Positions 22,610 through 31,914 of a stretch of 64,000 nucleotides of DNA are shown piece after piece. The stretch is from Rebecca billardiae RCC1528 (Eukaryota > Haptophyta), in assembly GCA_965240325.2 (NCBI GenBank), contig OZ251253.1, positions 1 to 64,000 of the forward strand, in the 5' to 3' direction. Numbering within the stretch: position 1 is the stretch's first letter; each line of letters begins with the position of its first letter. A program made the position numbers and the translations under genes. The notes below the pieces were generated by a model that ran no database searches, was not told the origin of the DNA, and saw only the letters and a program-made list of their open reading frames with translations.

Positions 22610-23998
22610 ATGCCCAAGGCGCGGCGCGGCGACGCCGACCGCTTCATCCGCGGGCGGCGGCGCTCGGCGGCGGCGGCGGCGCGCGCGCCCGACGAGCCGA
22701 GCGGCGGCGGCGCCGGCCCGTCCGTCTCGGGCAAGTACCGCGCCGGCCTCGCGTGCGCGCTCGGCCTCGCGCCGGCCGGCGGCGGCGCGGCGGCCGCGGC
22801 CGCTCGCGGCGCGTTCGCGTGGCGGCTCAACCTGCGCGCGGCGCGGCCGCCCGCGCGGCAGATCGAGCCGCAGGCGGCGCACGTGCTCGACGCGCCCGGC
22901 CTCTCCGCCGACTGGTACCGCCACGCCCTCGACTGGTCGTCGGCGCGCCACGGCCGCGGCGGCGCGGGCACGATCGCGGTCGCGCTCTCTCGCTCCGTCT
23001 ACCTGTGGCAGCGGCCGGGCGCGGTGCGCGCGCTGGACGTGGGTGGCGAGGCGGCGGCGCTGTGCTTCCGCGCGGACGCCTTCGAGCTCGCCGTCGCGCC
23101 GCTCGGCGCCGCCGTCCAGATCTGGGACTGCGCCGCGCCCGGCGCCAAGCTGTCGCGCGCGCTGCGAGGCTCGGCGCTCGGCGCGGCGGGCGCGATGGCG
23201 TGGGGCGAGCGGTGCGGGCTGCTCGTCGCGTCGGCGGAGAGCGGCGGGTGCGTGCACGTCGACACGCGCGCGCCCGCGCCCGCCGCGCGCTTCCGCCCGC
23301 GCGACCCCGAGCCGCACGCGCGCGTGTGCGGGCTCGCGTGCAACGGCGCGCACCTGTTCGCGGCGGGCGAAGCGGGCGGCGCGGTCGCGGTGTACGACGT
23401 GCGCCGCGCGGCGGGCGCGGGCGGCGAGCTGGCGCCGGTGGGCGTGTGCGCGGCGCACCGCGGCACCGTCAAGGCGCTCGCGTGGCAGCCGTGCGCGCGC
23501 GCCATCCTCGCCACGGGCGGCGGGCTCGACGACCGGCGCGTGCGCTGGTGGGACGTCTCCGCCAACCCGGGCGGCGAGCCCGCGCCGCTCGCGACCGTCG
23601 ACGCGGGGCGGCAGGTGAGTGGGCTGGCGTGGACGGCGCCGCTCGCGGCGCGCGCGGGCGGCGGCCGCGCGCTCGTCGCGGCGCTCGGCTTCCCGCGTGG
23701 CGCGGGCGACGCCGCGCACGCGCTCGCGCTCTGGCGGTGGCGCGGCGCCGCCGAGCCCGCGCCCGTGCCGCTCGGCGTCGCCAACGGGCACGCGGCGCGC
23801 GTGCTGCACCTCGCGCCGTCGCCGTGCGGCAAGTTCGTCGCGAGCGCGGCGGCGGGCGCGGACGAGACGCTGCGCATCTGGCGCGTGCTGCGCGACGCCG
23901 ACGTCGCAGCGGGCGGCGAGGCCGCCGGCGGCGGCGGCGCGGGCGGCGGCGGCGGGCTGCTCGCGCCCGCCCTCGACGAGTGGCCCGTCGTGCAGTGA
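22610..23998 (+). CDS. CDC20: CDC20/Fizzy-family WD40 protein (APC/C activator-like)
   Basis: A 462-residue single-exon protein from the ATG at 22610; an in-frame ATG at 22526 would add 28 residues. CDC20 and CDH1 proteins activate the anaphase-promoting complex and recruit substrates through a WD40 propeller. Here a C-box-like DRFIRGR lies at residues 10-16 (consensus DRFIPxR, so the Pro is replaced). RQIEPQAAHVLDAPGLSADW and YRHALDWSS...VALSRSVYLW match the diagnostic family entry into blade 1. Blades follow to about residue 430, including CGKFVASAAAGADETLRIW. The tail is poly-Gly and ends WPVVQ, so the C-terminal Ile-Arg that docks on APC/C is missing. It could be a diverged paralogue rather than the main CDC20. 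GC content and codon use match the neighbours. Confidence 0.82.
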   Translation: MPKARRGDADRFIRGRRRSAAAAARAPDEPSGGGAGPSVSGKYRAGLACALGLAPAGGGAAAAAARGAFAWRLNLRAARPPARQIEPQAAHVLDAPGLSADWYRHALDWSSARHGRGGAGTIAVALSRSVYLWQRPGAVRALDVGGEAAALCFRADAFELAVAPLGAAVQIWDCAAPGAKLSRALRGSALGAAGAMAWGERCGLLVASAESGGCVHVDTRAPAPAARFRPRDPEPHARVCGLACNGAHLFAAGEAGGAVAVYDVRRAAGAGGELAPVGVCAAHRGTVKALAWQPCARAILATGGGLDDRRVRWWDVSANPGGEPAPLATVDAGRQVSGLAWTAPLAARAGGGRALVAALGFPRGAGDAAHALALWRWRGAAEPAPVPLGVANGHAARVLHLAPSPCGKFVASAAAGADETLRIWRVLRDADVAAGGEAAGGGGAGGGGGLLAPALDEWPVVQ

Positions 23999-24368
23999 CG
24001 TGTAGCGAGCTATAGTGGAGATCAGGAATGACTCTGCGCTGATGACGACCGCGATTCGATGATGATAGCGCCGTCCCGTCTGCTGCTGGCATGATGGTGG
24101 CAGTGATGCGGTTCGGGTGGCAGCAGCCCAGTCAGTATAGTCATCGACGATACATGTGAGACTTCTGATATCAGTTATCACTTATCAGCTGATCCGAGTG
24201 GCGCTGAGATAGAGTACTCGGACCAGTTACTTGCTAGAGGGGCGCGAATGAGTTGACATCCCCGGAAGTTTGAGAGCCTCATCTCAAGATCGATGACGCG
24301 ACAGGAACAAGTTGCTTGACGATGGATTTTGGGCCACGCACGCACCCCCCAGTGGGGCTCTCTGACTC
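23999..24368. other. Intergenic, no gene seen
   Basis: About 370 bp of roughly 50% GC sequence with many GAT/ATC words between the CDC20-like stop and the purine-pyrimidine hairpin. Nothing recognisable. Confidence 0.5.
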
Positions 24369-24463
24369 GAAGAAGAGAGGGGGAACCGAAGACTCTTCTT
24401 CCCCCTCTCTTCTTCTCCCTCCTTCCCTCCTCCCCTCCTTTTTCCTCCCCTCTCCTTTTTTCT
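24369..24463. promoter_or_regulatory. Purine/pyrimidine hairpin and 71-base polypyrimidine tract
   Basis: The purine run GAAGAAGAGAGGGGGAA (24369-24385) is the exact reverse complement of 24399-24415, leaving a 13-base loop. The right arm opens a tract made only of C and T from 24393 to 24463. It lies about 130-220 bases before the GOSR2 ATG, in its promoter or 5' UTR. Mirror-like homopurine-homopyrimidine DNA can form hairpins or triplexes and CT-rich leaders can control translation; either role is inference here. Confidence 0.55.
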
Positions 24464-24591
24464 GGCGCGAGTTTCCAATTGGACAATTTGCCCCCGTCTC
24501 AGCGCCAGCTCACCTGCCGTGCGCGGACGATGGCGAACGCGCCATCATCCCGGCGCTGAGCAGTGCGCGCGAGGAGGCGCGAGGAGGCGCG

Positions 24592-25495
24592 ATGGCGGCG
24601 GGCGCGGAGATCGACCAGCACTACGCCGTGGCGCGGCGGCTCGCCTTCCAGGTCGAGGAGCAGCTGCAGCAGCTCGAGACCGGCCGCGAGACCTCCGTCA
24701 GCTTCCAGGCGAATATCTCGACCAATCTGAACCAGCTCGCGCACGAGCTCGGCTCGCTCGACGGGCTGGTGGCGCGCGAGCCGTCGGCGCAGCGCCGGAC
24801 GGTGTGGAAGAAGTGCGCGCGCGCCGCCGCGCCGGACGCGCGCCCTTCGCCGCCGCCGCGCGCCTCGCCCTCGGCCGCGCCGCACGCGCTGAGGGCGCGC
24901 GGCGGTGTCTGCCGCGCCCGCCTCGCGCGCCGCAGGAAGCTGCGCCAGCTCTCCGACACGAGCGCCGGGCTGCGCGCGGCGCTGGACAAGTACGTGTCGC
25001 GCTCGTACAGGTGCGCAGTGCCGCCGCCGCCGCGCGCGCGCCGCGCGTGCCCCAGCCCCCCTGGGCTGAAGGCGCGCGGAGCGTGCGCGCGCGCGCGCGC
25101 GCGCGGTGTGCCGGCGCCGCAGGAACGCGCGCGAGGCGGAGGAGCGCGCGCAGCTGCTGCAGCGGCGGAACGGCGCGGCGGGCGACCACGGCGGGGAGGT
25201 GGCGATCGAGATGGACTCGCTCGCGCGCGAGACGCGCAGCCTGCACGACGCCGACTCCTCCCTCGACATGCTGCAGGCGCACGGCGCGGCGGTGCTCGAG
25301 GCGCTGAGCGCGCAGAGCGCCACGCTCCGCTCCTCGCGCCAGAAGCTCGCGGCGGTGTTCGACACGCTGGGGCTGTCCAACTCGCTGCTGCGGCTGATCG
25401 AGAGCCGGCAGCTGACGGACAAGGCGCTGCTCTGGGGCGGCATGCTGCTCACCGCCGGCCTGCTGTACGCGCTGCTCAGGTGGACGCGCGGCTGA
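24592..25495 (+). CDS. GOSR2: Golgi SNAP receptor complex member 2 (membrin/Bos1), Qb-SNARE
   Basis: Three exons, 24592-24812, 24936-25010 and 25123-25495, with GT-AG introns of 123 and 112 bp, join in frame to 222 residues; animal membrin is 212. In the family it is the Qb-SNARE of the ER-to-Golgi complex with syntaxin-5, Bet1 and Sec22. The N-terminal helices contain VEEQLQQLETG and a LAHELGSLDGLVAREP block. The SNARE motif spans roughly residues 125-195, with the zero-layer Gln in LSAQSATL. The diagnostic tail LGLSNSLLRLIESR is followed by the anchor LLWGGMLLTAGLLYALLRW, nearly matching known membrins. Intron 2 contains a long CG dinucleotide run. It shares strand and neighbourhood with GOSR1. 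Confidence 0.93.
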
Positions 25496-25642
25496 CGAGC
25501 CGATATTCCTCAGCCCGCGCGCGCCGGATAATTCGAAATTCATAGCTGCGCGCGCGGAAGGAGTTTTTTTAAAAAAGAATGAATTCACGCCATCGCGTTC
25601 GGCGCACCAGCCCCTCGCCGCGCGACGCGCCTCGGGCCCGCG

Positions 25643-26361
25643 ATGCCGCTGCGCAAGGTGACGCGCGTGCCGACGGAGCACGCCGACGTGATCCACGACG
25701 TGGCGTACGACCACTACGGCGCGCGCATGGCCACGTGCTCCTCCGACATGTGCATCCGCGTGTGGAAGGGCGCCGAGCTCGTGTGCGCGTGGAAGGCGCA
25801 CGACGGCTCGGTCTGGCGCGTCGCGTGGGCGCACCCCGAGTTCGGGCAGGTGCTCGCGTCGTGCTCGTTCGACCGCACCGTCTGCGTCTGGGAGGAGCCC
25901 GCCGGCGCGCCGCGCGACGCCGGCTGGACCCGCCGCGCCGCGCTCGCGGACGCGCGCGACGCCGTGCTCGAGGTCGCGTTCGCGCCGCGCCACCTCGGGC
26001 TGCGGCTGGCGGCGCTGGCGGCGGACGGGCGGGTGCGCGTGTACGAGGCGCTGGACCCGATGGAGCTGGGCCACTGGGCCCTCGTCGAGGAGATCGACGC
26101 GCCGCGCGCCTCGTGCCTCGCGTGGGGCACGGGCGCGGCCGAGGGCGGCTGCCTGCTGCTCGGGGGCGCGGACGGGTGCGCGGCCGTGTGGGCGTACGCG
26201 GAGCGGCAGTGGCGGCAGGTGGCGGCGCTGGACGAGCACCGCGACGCGGTGCACTCGGTGGCATGGGCGCCGCTCGTCGGCCGCTCCTTCCACCTCCTCG
26301 CCACCGCCTCCCGCGACGGCACCGTGCACGTGAGCAAGCTGCTCACGCCCGGCGCTCCCTT

Positions 26362-26398
<37 letters not shown>

Positions 26399-26721
26399 TG
26401 GGAGGCGACGCGCGTCGCGCAGCTGCGCGAGCACGGCCAGCCCGTGTGGCGCGTCGAGTGGAACGCGACGGGCACGCTGCTCGCATCCTCGGCGGACGAC
26501 GGCTGCGTGCGCGTCTGGCAGATGGACTACACGGGTGCGCGCGCGCGCGTGCGCGCGTCCGCCCTCCGCGCCCCTGCCGGTCGCGGGCGCGGCGCTGAGC
26601 GCGCGGCTGCGCGCGCTCGTGCCGCCGCTGCCGCCGCCTCGCGCACCGCGCCGCAGGCGAGTGGCAGTGCGTGTCCACCGTGCAGAGCGACGGGCAGGCG
26701 ATGGACTTTGCGGACGAGTAG
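25643..26721 (+). CDS. SEH1: Seh1 nucleoporin / SEACIT WD40 protein
   Basis: Two exons, 25643-26534 and 26657-26721 (122-bp GT-AG intron), give 318 residues. Seh1 is a WD40 subunit of the Nup107-160 (Y) complex of the nuclear pore and also of the GATOR2/SEA complex. HADVIHDVAYDHYGARMATCSSD, GSVWRVAWAHPEFGQVLAS and CSFDRTVCVWEE are near-identical to the Seh1 signature, and FAPRHLGLRLAALAADGRVRVYEA continues it. The last blade, GQPVWRVEWNATGTLLASS...VRVWQMDYTG, joins exon 2 (EWQCVSTVQSDGQ), matching the known C terminus and supporting the splice choice. A run of 12 Gly before the last blade is an expanded loop encoded by a GGC repeat. The gene starts 148 bp after the GOSR2 stop on the same strand. 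Confidence 0.93.
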
Positions 26722-27289
26722 GCGCGTGAGGCCAGCCCCGGCCCCGGCCGCGCCGGATGGCGGTCCAACTCGAGACTTGGCCGAGTCCTCAGAGCCGGAC
26801 GCACCCGCCGCTCGGCCGCAGCCACAGACTGACTACTCGACGACCGAGCGGCGGCCGAGCCCTCGGGGCGGACGGTCGAAGGAAGCGGGGGCCACGCGCG
26901 CCGCGCGGGCCCGCGGGCGCGGTCACGTGGACGACAGCACGCGTGCAGCCGGTGGCGTATACCGCCGCACAGACTCGGCGCAGGCGCACAGTGCGTGCTC
27001 TGCGCTAGGTGCGGCGTGCCCGCCCCGGGTCGGCTCCACCGGGCAGCGGACGGACCGGCCGCACGCTGGCCCGGCGGCGCACCGTGGCAGCGTGTCCGCC
27101 CTCGCGCCCTCGCGCAGCTCCAGAAATATCAATCCGATTATCCGAATATAATCCGGAAGATTTCACCTGAATAAAGCAGCCGATATTGGGCGGATGATGA
27201 TTTATTGCTGATTTCGTAGTCGACGAATTGAACTCCTCGCGGCGCAGCTTGCTCGACGCTCGCGGGCCAACGGCCGAGCGGCTGCGGCG
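26722..27289. other. Intergenic, with possible polyadenylation signal
   Basis: About 570 bp. The first 400 are GC-rich and featureless; from 27120 to 27230 the DNA is AT-rich. AATAAA at 27170-27175 is a possible poly(A) signal for SEH1, though 450 bases past its stop, or part of the promoter of the next gene. An imperfect inverted repeat (GATTAT...ATAATC) sits at about 27134-27153. Confidence 0.35.
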
Positions 27290-29281
27290 ATGGCGGCGCC
27301 CCTCGACGGGCCGGTCGTCATCCGCCCGCCCAACACGGCGGCGTCCGGGCGGCTGCTCGCGTGGCGCGAGGCGGACGGCCGCGCGACGGGCGTGCTCGTC
27401 GACTGGTTCCCCCCGCGGCTGCGCGGCCTCCCCGCCGCCGTGCTCACGCACGCGCACGAGGACCACCGGCGCGGCGTTGTGGAGGCGCTGGCGCAGGGCA
27501 CGGCCGTGTACTGCACGCACGCGACGCGCGCGCTGCTGCTCGCGCGGCTGCCGGATGCGCGCGCGCACGCGCACCGGCTGATCGGCCTCGACTACGCCGA
27601 GCCCGCCCGCCTCGCCGACACGGGCGCGCACCTGCTGCTGAGCGACGCCGGGCACTGCGAGGGCTCGGCGATGGCGCGCCTCGACGGCCGCTTCGGCTGC
27701 GCGCTCTTCACCGGCGACTTCCGGCTGGGCGACGCGCCGGACGCGGGCGCGGGCGAGCCCTCACTCGACGAGCCCGCGCCCGAGTGGCCGTGCGCGCCGG
27801 GCGAGTGCGCGCTGTGCGTGTGCGACACGTCCTTTGCGCCGCTGCGCCCCGCGGCCGCTGACGACGGCGGCTCCGACGACGGCGATGGCGGCGGCGTGGC
27901 GGGCGAGGAGGCGGCGGCGGCGGCGGCGGTGGCGGCGGCGGTGGCGGCGCCCGCGCCGCTCGGCCCGCCGCCGTGCGACGCGCTGCCCCCGCGCCCCGCC
28001 ACCGCCGCCGCCATCGCCCGCCTCGTCTGCCGCTTCCTGCGCGGCACGTGCGCCTCCGCCTCCGCGTGGCTCGACTGCGGCATGCTCGGGCAGGAGAGCA
28101 CGCTGGCGGCGACGGTGGCGGCGCTGCGCAGGGGCGAGGGCGGGGAGGAGGCGCGGGCGGAGCCGCGCGTCGCGTGCGCGCGCCCCGCGTGGGACGACCC
28201 CTCGCCCGCCGCCGGCCGGCTGCGCGAGCTCTGGGCGTGCGAGGCGCTGCGCGGCTGCCTGCTGGATGAGGGCGGCGGCGGCGGCGGCGGCGGCGGCGCA
28301 GAGGCGGAGGCGGAGGCGGGGGCGGAGGCGGCGGGCGATGGCGGTGCGAGGAGCGGCGAGGCGTGCGCGGCGGCGCGGGCGGAGCCGGCGCTGCCCACGC
28401 CGCCCACGCCGCCGCCGCGCGCGCGCGTGCGCCTCTGGCTCCGCCACTTCGAGGCCGCCCCCGGCCGGCCGCGCGCGCGCCCGCCGCGCGCGCGGCCGTC
28501 CGACCTCGCGCTCGTGCCGTCCGCGCTCTGGTGGTGGGCGGGGCGCGAGGCGGCGGGGGTGCGGCCGCGCACGGCGCCGCGGGGGCGGCAGGGCGCGGGG
28601 GCGCGGGCGGAGGGCGGGGTGCAGCTCGAGCTCGACGCCGACGCCGTGTGGCACGCGCTCTGGGCGCAGCACGCGCCCGCCGACGAGCTGCGCGCCTTCG
28701 TGGCCGCGCTCGCGCCGCGCGCGCTCGAGCCGCTCGCCGCGCCGCCGGGCGCGGCCGCGGCCGCGCAGTGCCGCGCGCTCGGCGCGCCGCCGCCGCCGCA
28801 GGTGGATGAGGCGGAGGCGTGCGCGCTGCGCGCGCAGCTCGAGGCGCTCGCGGCCGAGCGGAGCGCGCAGCTCAATGCGAGCGCCGCCGCTGCGGCCGCG
28901 GTCGCGCCGCCGCCGCCGCCGCCGCCGCAGCCGCAGCCGGCAGCGGCGCCGGCAGCGGCCGCCCGGCCGCCGCGTCCGCCGCCGCCGGCCTCGCCGCCGC
29001 CGATGGCCGCGGCCTCGCCCGCGCGCGCGGCGGAGGTGCGCGCGCAGCCGACGCCGGCCGTCGGCCTGTCGCGCCGCCCGTTCCGACGCGCGCCGCCGCC
29101 CTCCGACGGCGGCGCGCCCGCCAAGCGCGCGCGCTCGCTGTCGCTGGCCGCCGCTGCGCCCGCGCCCACCGCGGCGGCGACAGCCGCCGGCTGCTGCGAC
29201 GCTGACGGCGCGCGGCCGGGCGGCGGCGTGGGCGTCGAGCGCCGGCCATTCGCGCGCGTCGACCGTCGGGCGTCCGTCTAG
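27290..29281 (+). CDS. SNM1: SNM1/Artemis/Apollo-family metallo-beta-lactamase nuclease
   Basis: A single-exon frame of 663 residues. SNM1 (DCLRE1) enzymes are MBL/beta-CASP 5'-exonucleases for DNA crosslink repair, V(D)J/NHEJ end processing or telomere ends. The metal site is visible: THAHEDH at residues 53-59 (H54, H56, D58, H59), DAGHCEGSAM (His near 122, where the family has DANHCPGSxM) and FTGDFRL (Asp near 143). The beta-CASP part begins at VCDTSF (family DTTY), runs through IARLVCRFLRG...AWLDCGM, and includes WAQHAPADELRAFVAALAPRALEPL, matching the late HSS..EL..FV..L.P..i.P block. Long Ala/Gly/Glu insertions split it. The tail from about residue 520 is Ala/Pro-rich with a KRAR basic patch, perhaps a nuclear signal. 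Whether it is Apollo- or Artemis-like cannot be decided. Confidence 0.8.
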   Translation: MAAPLDGPVVIRPPNTAASGRLLAWREADGRATGVLVDWFPPRLRGLPAAVLTHAHEDHRRGVVEALAQGTAVYCTHATRALLLARLPDARAHAHRLIGLDYAEPARLADTGAHLLLSDAGHCEGSAMARLDGRFGCALFTGDFRLGDAPDAGAGEPSLDEPAPEWPCAPGECALCVCDTSFAPLRPAAADDGGSDDGDGGGVAGEEAAAAAAVAAAVAAPAPLGPPPCDALPPRPATAAAIARLVCRFLRGTCASASAWLDCGMLGQESTLAATVAALRRGEGGEEARAEPRVACARPAWDDPSPAAGRLRELWACEALRGCLLDEGGGGGGGGGAEAEAEAGAEAAGDGGARSGEACAAARAEPALPTPPTPPPRARVRLWLRHFEAAPGRPRARPPRARPSDLALVPSALWWWAGREAAGVRPRTAPRGRQGAGARAEGGVQLELDADAVWHALWAQHAPADELRAFVAALAPRALEPLAAPPGAAAAAQCRALGAPPPPQVDEAEACALRAQLEALAAERSAQLNASAAAAAAVAPPPPPPPQPQPAAAPAAAARPPRPPPPASPPPMAAASPARAAEVRAQPTPAVGLSRRPFRRAPPPSDGGAPAKRARSLSLAAAAPAPTAAATAAGCCDADGARPGGGVGVERRPFARVDRRASV

Positions 29282-29656
29282 GCGGGCGTGTGGAGCCGCA
29301 GCCCGGGCCCAAGGCCTCGCCGGCGCCGCTCACCGCGTCGACGCCGGCGCGCCACCCGCGCTGCGGCCGGGTGTGGCGCCGCCCGGGCCGGGCGGCCGGG
29401 CGGCGCTGGGTGTGCGCGCGTCTGGAATCCGACCCCGATTCCGCATTCGAGCTGCAGATACCCGTCGTCGCGACACTTTCCGCGAAGCCACCCACAAACC
29501 GTTCTCTGGAGCGGGTAAGTCCGCATCAGTCCTTCCGCGCGTGCCAATTAGGGCGGCCGCTTCCGTGACGCCGTGCCTCGTCAACGACCAGACGGGCCCA
29601 AGGCCGCCGCGCACATCGCGAAGGCATCGGCCGGCTGTCGTCTGGACCCGCGCCGG
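29282..29656. other. Intergenic/5' leader, no element seen
   Basis: About 375 bp between the SNM1-like stop and the chosen start of the oxidase gene. An in-frame ATG at 29573 would extend the oxidase by 28 residues, but that extension would hide the signal-peptide-like N terminus. No TATA or repeat is obvious. Confidence 0.4.
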
Positions 29657-31598
29657 ATGCTGCCGCTGCTGGCACTCGCGCACCTCGGCGCGGCGGCGCG
29701 CGGCGCGCGCCCGCTCGCCCGCCCGCCGCACATCGGCGCGCCCCGCGCGCACGTCGTCGCCGCCGCCGCGCCCGCGCCCGCGCCGCCGCCGCCGCCGCCT
29801 TTGCCGCCGCCCACGCCGTACGACGAGCAGTTCGAGACGTTCACGATGCTCGACGTGGACGGCGACGGGTACGTGACGGCGGACGAGCTGCGCGCCGCCT
29901 TCGCCCGCTTCGACCTCCCGCTCACCGACGAGGAGGTCCGCGCGCGCCTCGAGGCCGCCGACCTCGACGCCGACGCGCGGATCGACTGGAAGGAGTTCGA
30001 GCTGCTGTGCGAGAAGGAGGCGAGCACGCCGCAGCCGGAGGCGCCGGGCGTGACGCTGCGCTGGCGGCGCGGGCGCAGCGGCGATGCTGCCGGCGCCGCC
30101 GCCGACCGCCGCGCCGGCGCGGACTACGGCTTCCGCCCCTCTGGGTACTACGGCGCGGACGTGGGCGACCCGTCCACGCCCGCCAACGGCGTGCGCTCGG
30201 CCGTGAAGAACTTCGAGCGCGAGTACGAGGCGATCCGGCGGATCGTGCGGTACTCGCGCGCGGACGACTGGCCCGAGGCGGTGCGCGTGGCGAGCGAGGT
30301 GCTCGACCGCGGCCTCGAGTCCGTCCGCGTCCTCCCGCCGCTGCGGCCGGACAAGGCGCAGTACCCGCCGCTGCCCGCGCTGCGGCTGCGCGAGCGGCTC
30401 TCGCAGCTGCAGCTGAGCAACGAGGCGATCGCCACGCGCGAGAAGCAGCGGATGAAGGCGAAGGAGGCGCTGCTCCGCGAGATGGGCGGGTACGCCTCGC
30501 CGCTGCGCGAGGTGCGCGAGGCCACCTCGCAGCTCACGCCCTGGTTTGTGCTGCTGCCGTACGAGCTCCTCTGCCGGTGCGCCAGCCGCGCGCGCGCGCG
30601 CACACGCACGCGCGCGAGAGAGAGAGAGCGCGCGCGCGCCGGGCCCGGCGCTCGACGTCCGCCGCGCCGGCGCGCGCGCCCGCGCGCGAGGCTGAGGCGC
30701 GCTCCTCCCTGCCCCCGCCCGCCCGCCCTCCCGCCCACCGCGCCGCCACCGCGCTGGGCGCGCAGCTTCCTCGACGCCGTCTTTGACGGCCGGCCGATCG
30801 CGCGCTTCTGGTTCCTCGAGACGGTGGCGCGCGTGCCCTACTTCGCGTACATCTCGATGCTGCACCTGTTCGAGACGCTGGGCTGGTGGCGGGGCAACCA
30901 GCAGCTGCGCCAGCTCCACTTCGCGCAGGAGTGGAACGAGCTGCACCACCTGCTGATCATGGAGGCGCTGGGCGGCGACCAGCGCTGGGTGGACCGCTTC
31001 CTCGCGCGCCACGCCGCCCTGCTCTACTTCGGGGTGCTGTGCGGCCTCTTCTTCGCCTCGCCCTCGCTCTCGTACGGCTTCTCTGAGCTGCTCGAGGCCC
31101 ACGCCGTCGACACGTACGGCGAGTTCCTCGACGCCAACGAGGCGCTGCTCAAGGAGCTGCCCGCGCCCGAGGTGGGCGCCGCGTACTACAACGAGGGGCG
31201 CGACGACTTCCTGCGCAAGGCGATGCGCGCCTCCAACCGCGCCTCGGTCGCGCGGCGGCGCAAGGGGCTGCTGCCGCCCTACCCGGTGCGCACGCTGTAC
31301 GACACGTTTGCAAACATCCTCGCCGACGGTGCGCGCGCACCGCGCCCGAGCGCCACGACGCCGCTCGCGCCGCGCGCACCGCGGACGCGCGCCCGGGCTC
31401 ATCGCAACGCGTGCGCGCGCGCGCGCCCCGACCCACGCAGAGGCGGAGCACGTCTCGTCGATGCGCTCGTGCCAGGACAGCGCGGACGACGTGATGCCAG
31501 GCACGGACGACGCGGCCGGCGCCGACGAGGCCCCCGAGTACGAGTTCGTGGACGAGGACGAGGAGGTGCCCGTCGGCGCGGGCGACAAGCTGGCTTAG
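29657..31598 (+). CDS. PTOX: Plastid terminal oxidase (PTOX/AOX) with N-terminal EF-hand pair
   Basis: Three exons, 29657-30576, 30766-31328 and 31441-31598, with GT-AG introns of 189 and 112 bp, give 546 residues. The start at 29657 gives MLPLLALAHLGAAARG, signal-peptide-like, then an Ala/Arg/Pro transit-like stretch, fitting import into a complex plastid. Two EF-hand loops follow: D66-E77 (DVDGDGYVTADE, canonical) and D102-E113 (DLDADARIDWKE, Gly6 replaced by Ala). The di-iron oxidase core begins at the exon 1-2 junction with RPIARFWFLETVARVPYF (E325), then EWNELHHL (E365, H368), ELLEAHAVDTY, and LYDTFANILADEAEHVSSM restored across intron 2. That last block matches PTOX (NIRDDEAEH) rather than mitochondrial AOX. 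PTOX oxidises plastoquinol and reduces O2. The acidic tail (EYEFVDEDEE) is unassigned. The EF-hand fusion suggests Ca2+ control; that is inference. Confidence 0.9.
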
Positions 31599-31813
31599 CC
31601 GCCATCGGCCCCGCAGGGCGTGCGGCCGCCCGCGCGGTAGGCGGAGTCAGTGAAGCCTCGCCGCAGCCGCCAAGGCCCAAGGCTGCTGGCCCGCGTGAGA
31701 CTAGATAGACAAGCGCGGTCCTCGTCATGGCACCGCCTCTCTAGTACGGGGGCAGATCGTCGCATCGCAGTCGTCGCGTATGTCATTACGTCGTAGTATT
31801 AGTATATTGCTGA

Positions 31814-31914
31814 TGACAAACCGGTAGAAAACCTGTTTGCCGACTGAGCTAAATCGGCTTGCGCAAGCCGATTTAGCTCAGTCGGCAAATAACGGGTTTT
31901 CTACCGGTTTGTCA
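31814..31914. repeat. Near-perfect 101-bp palindrome with tRNA A-box-like arms
   Basis: 31836-31889 is a perfect 54-bp palindrome centred on TTGCGCAA. After a 3-base asymmetry the arms continue as a perfect 20-bp match (31814-31833 with 31895-31914). Each arm carries TAGCTCAGTCGG (31874-31885, and its complement at 31840-31851), which fits the eukaryotic tRNA A-box consensus TRGYNNARNNGG within GCCGATTTAGCTCAGTCGG, like the 5' end of a tRNA. No B-box or closing D-stem is seen, so it is not a complete tRNA. Transcribed, it would fold into a long hairpin. Confidence 0.85.

Noticed and set aside
20806-24015. A 1069-codon plus-strand frame over two genes
   Set aside because: It overlaps the membrane-protein and CDC20-like genes in another frame and is almost only Ala/Arg/Gly.
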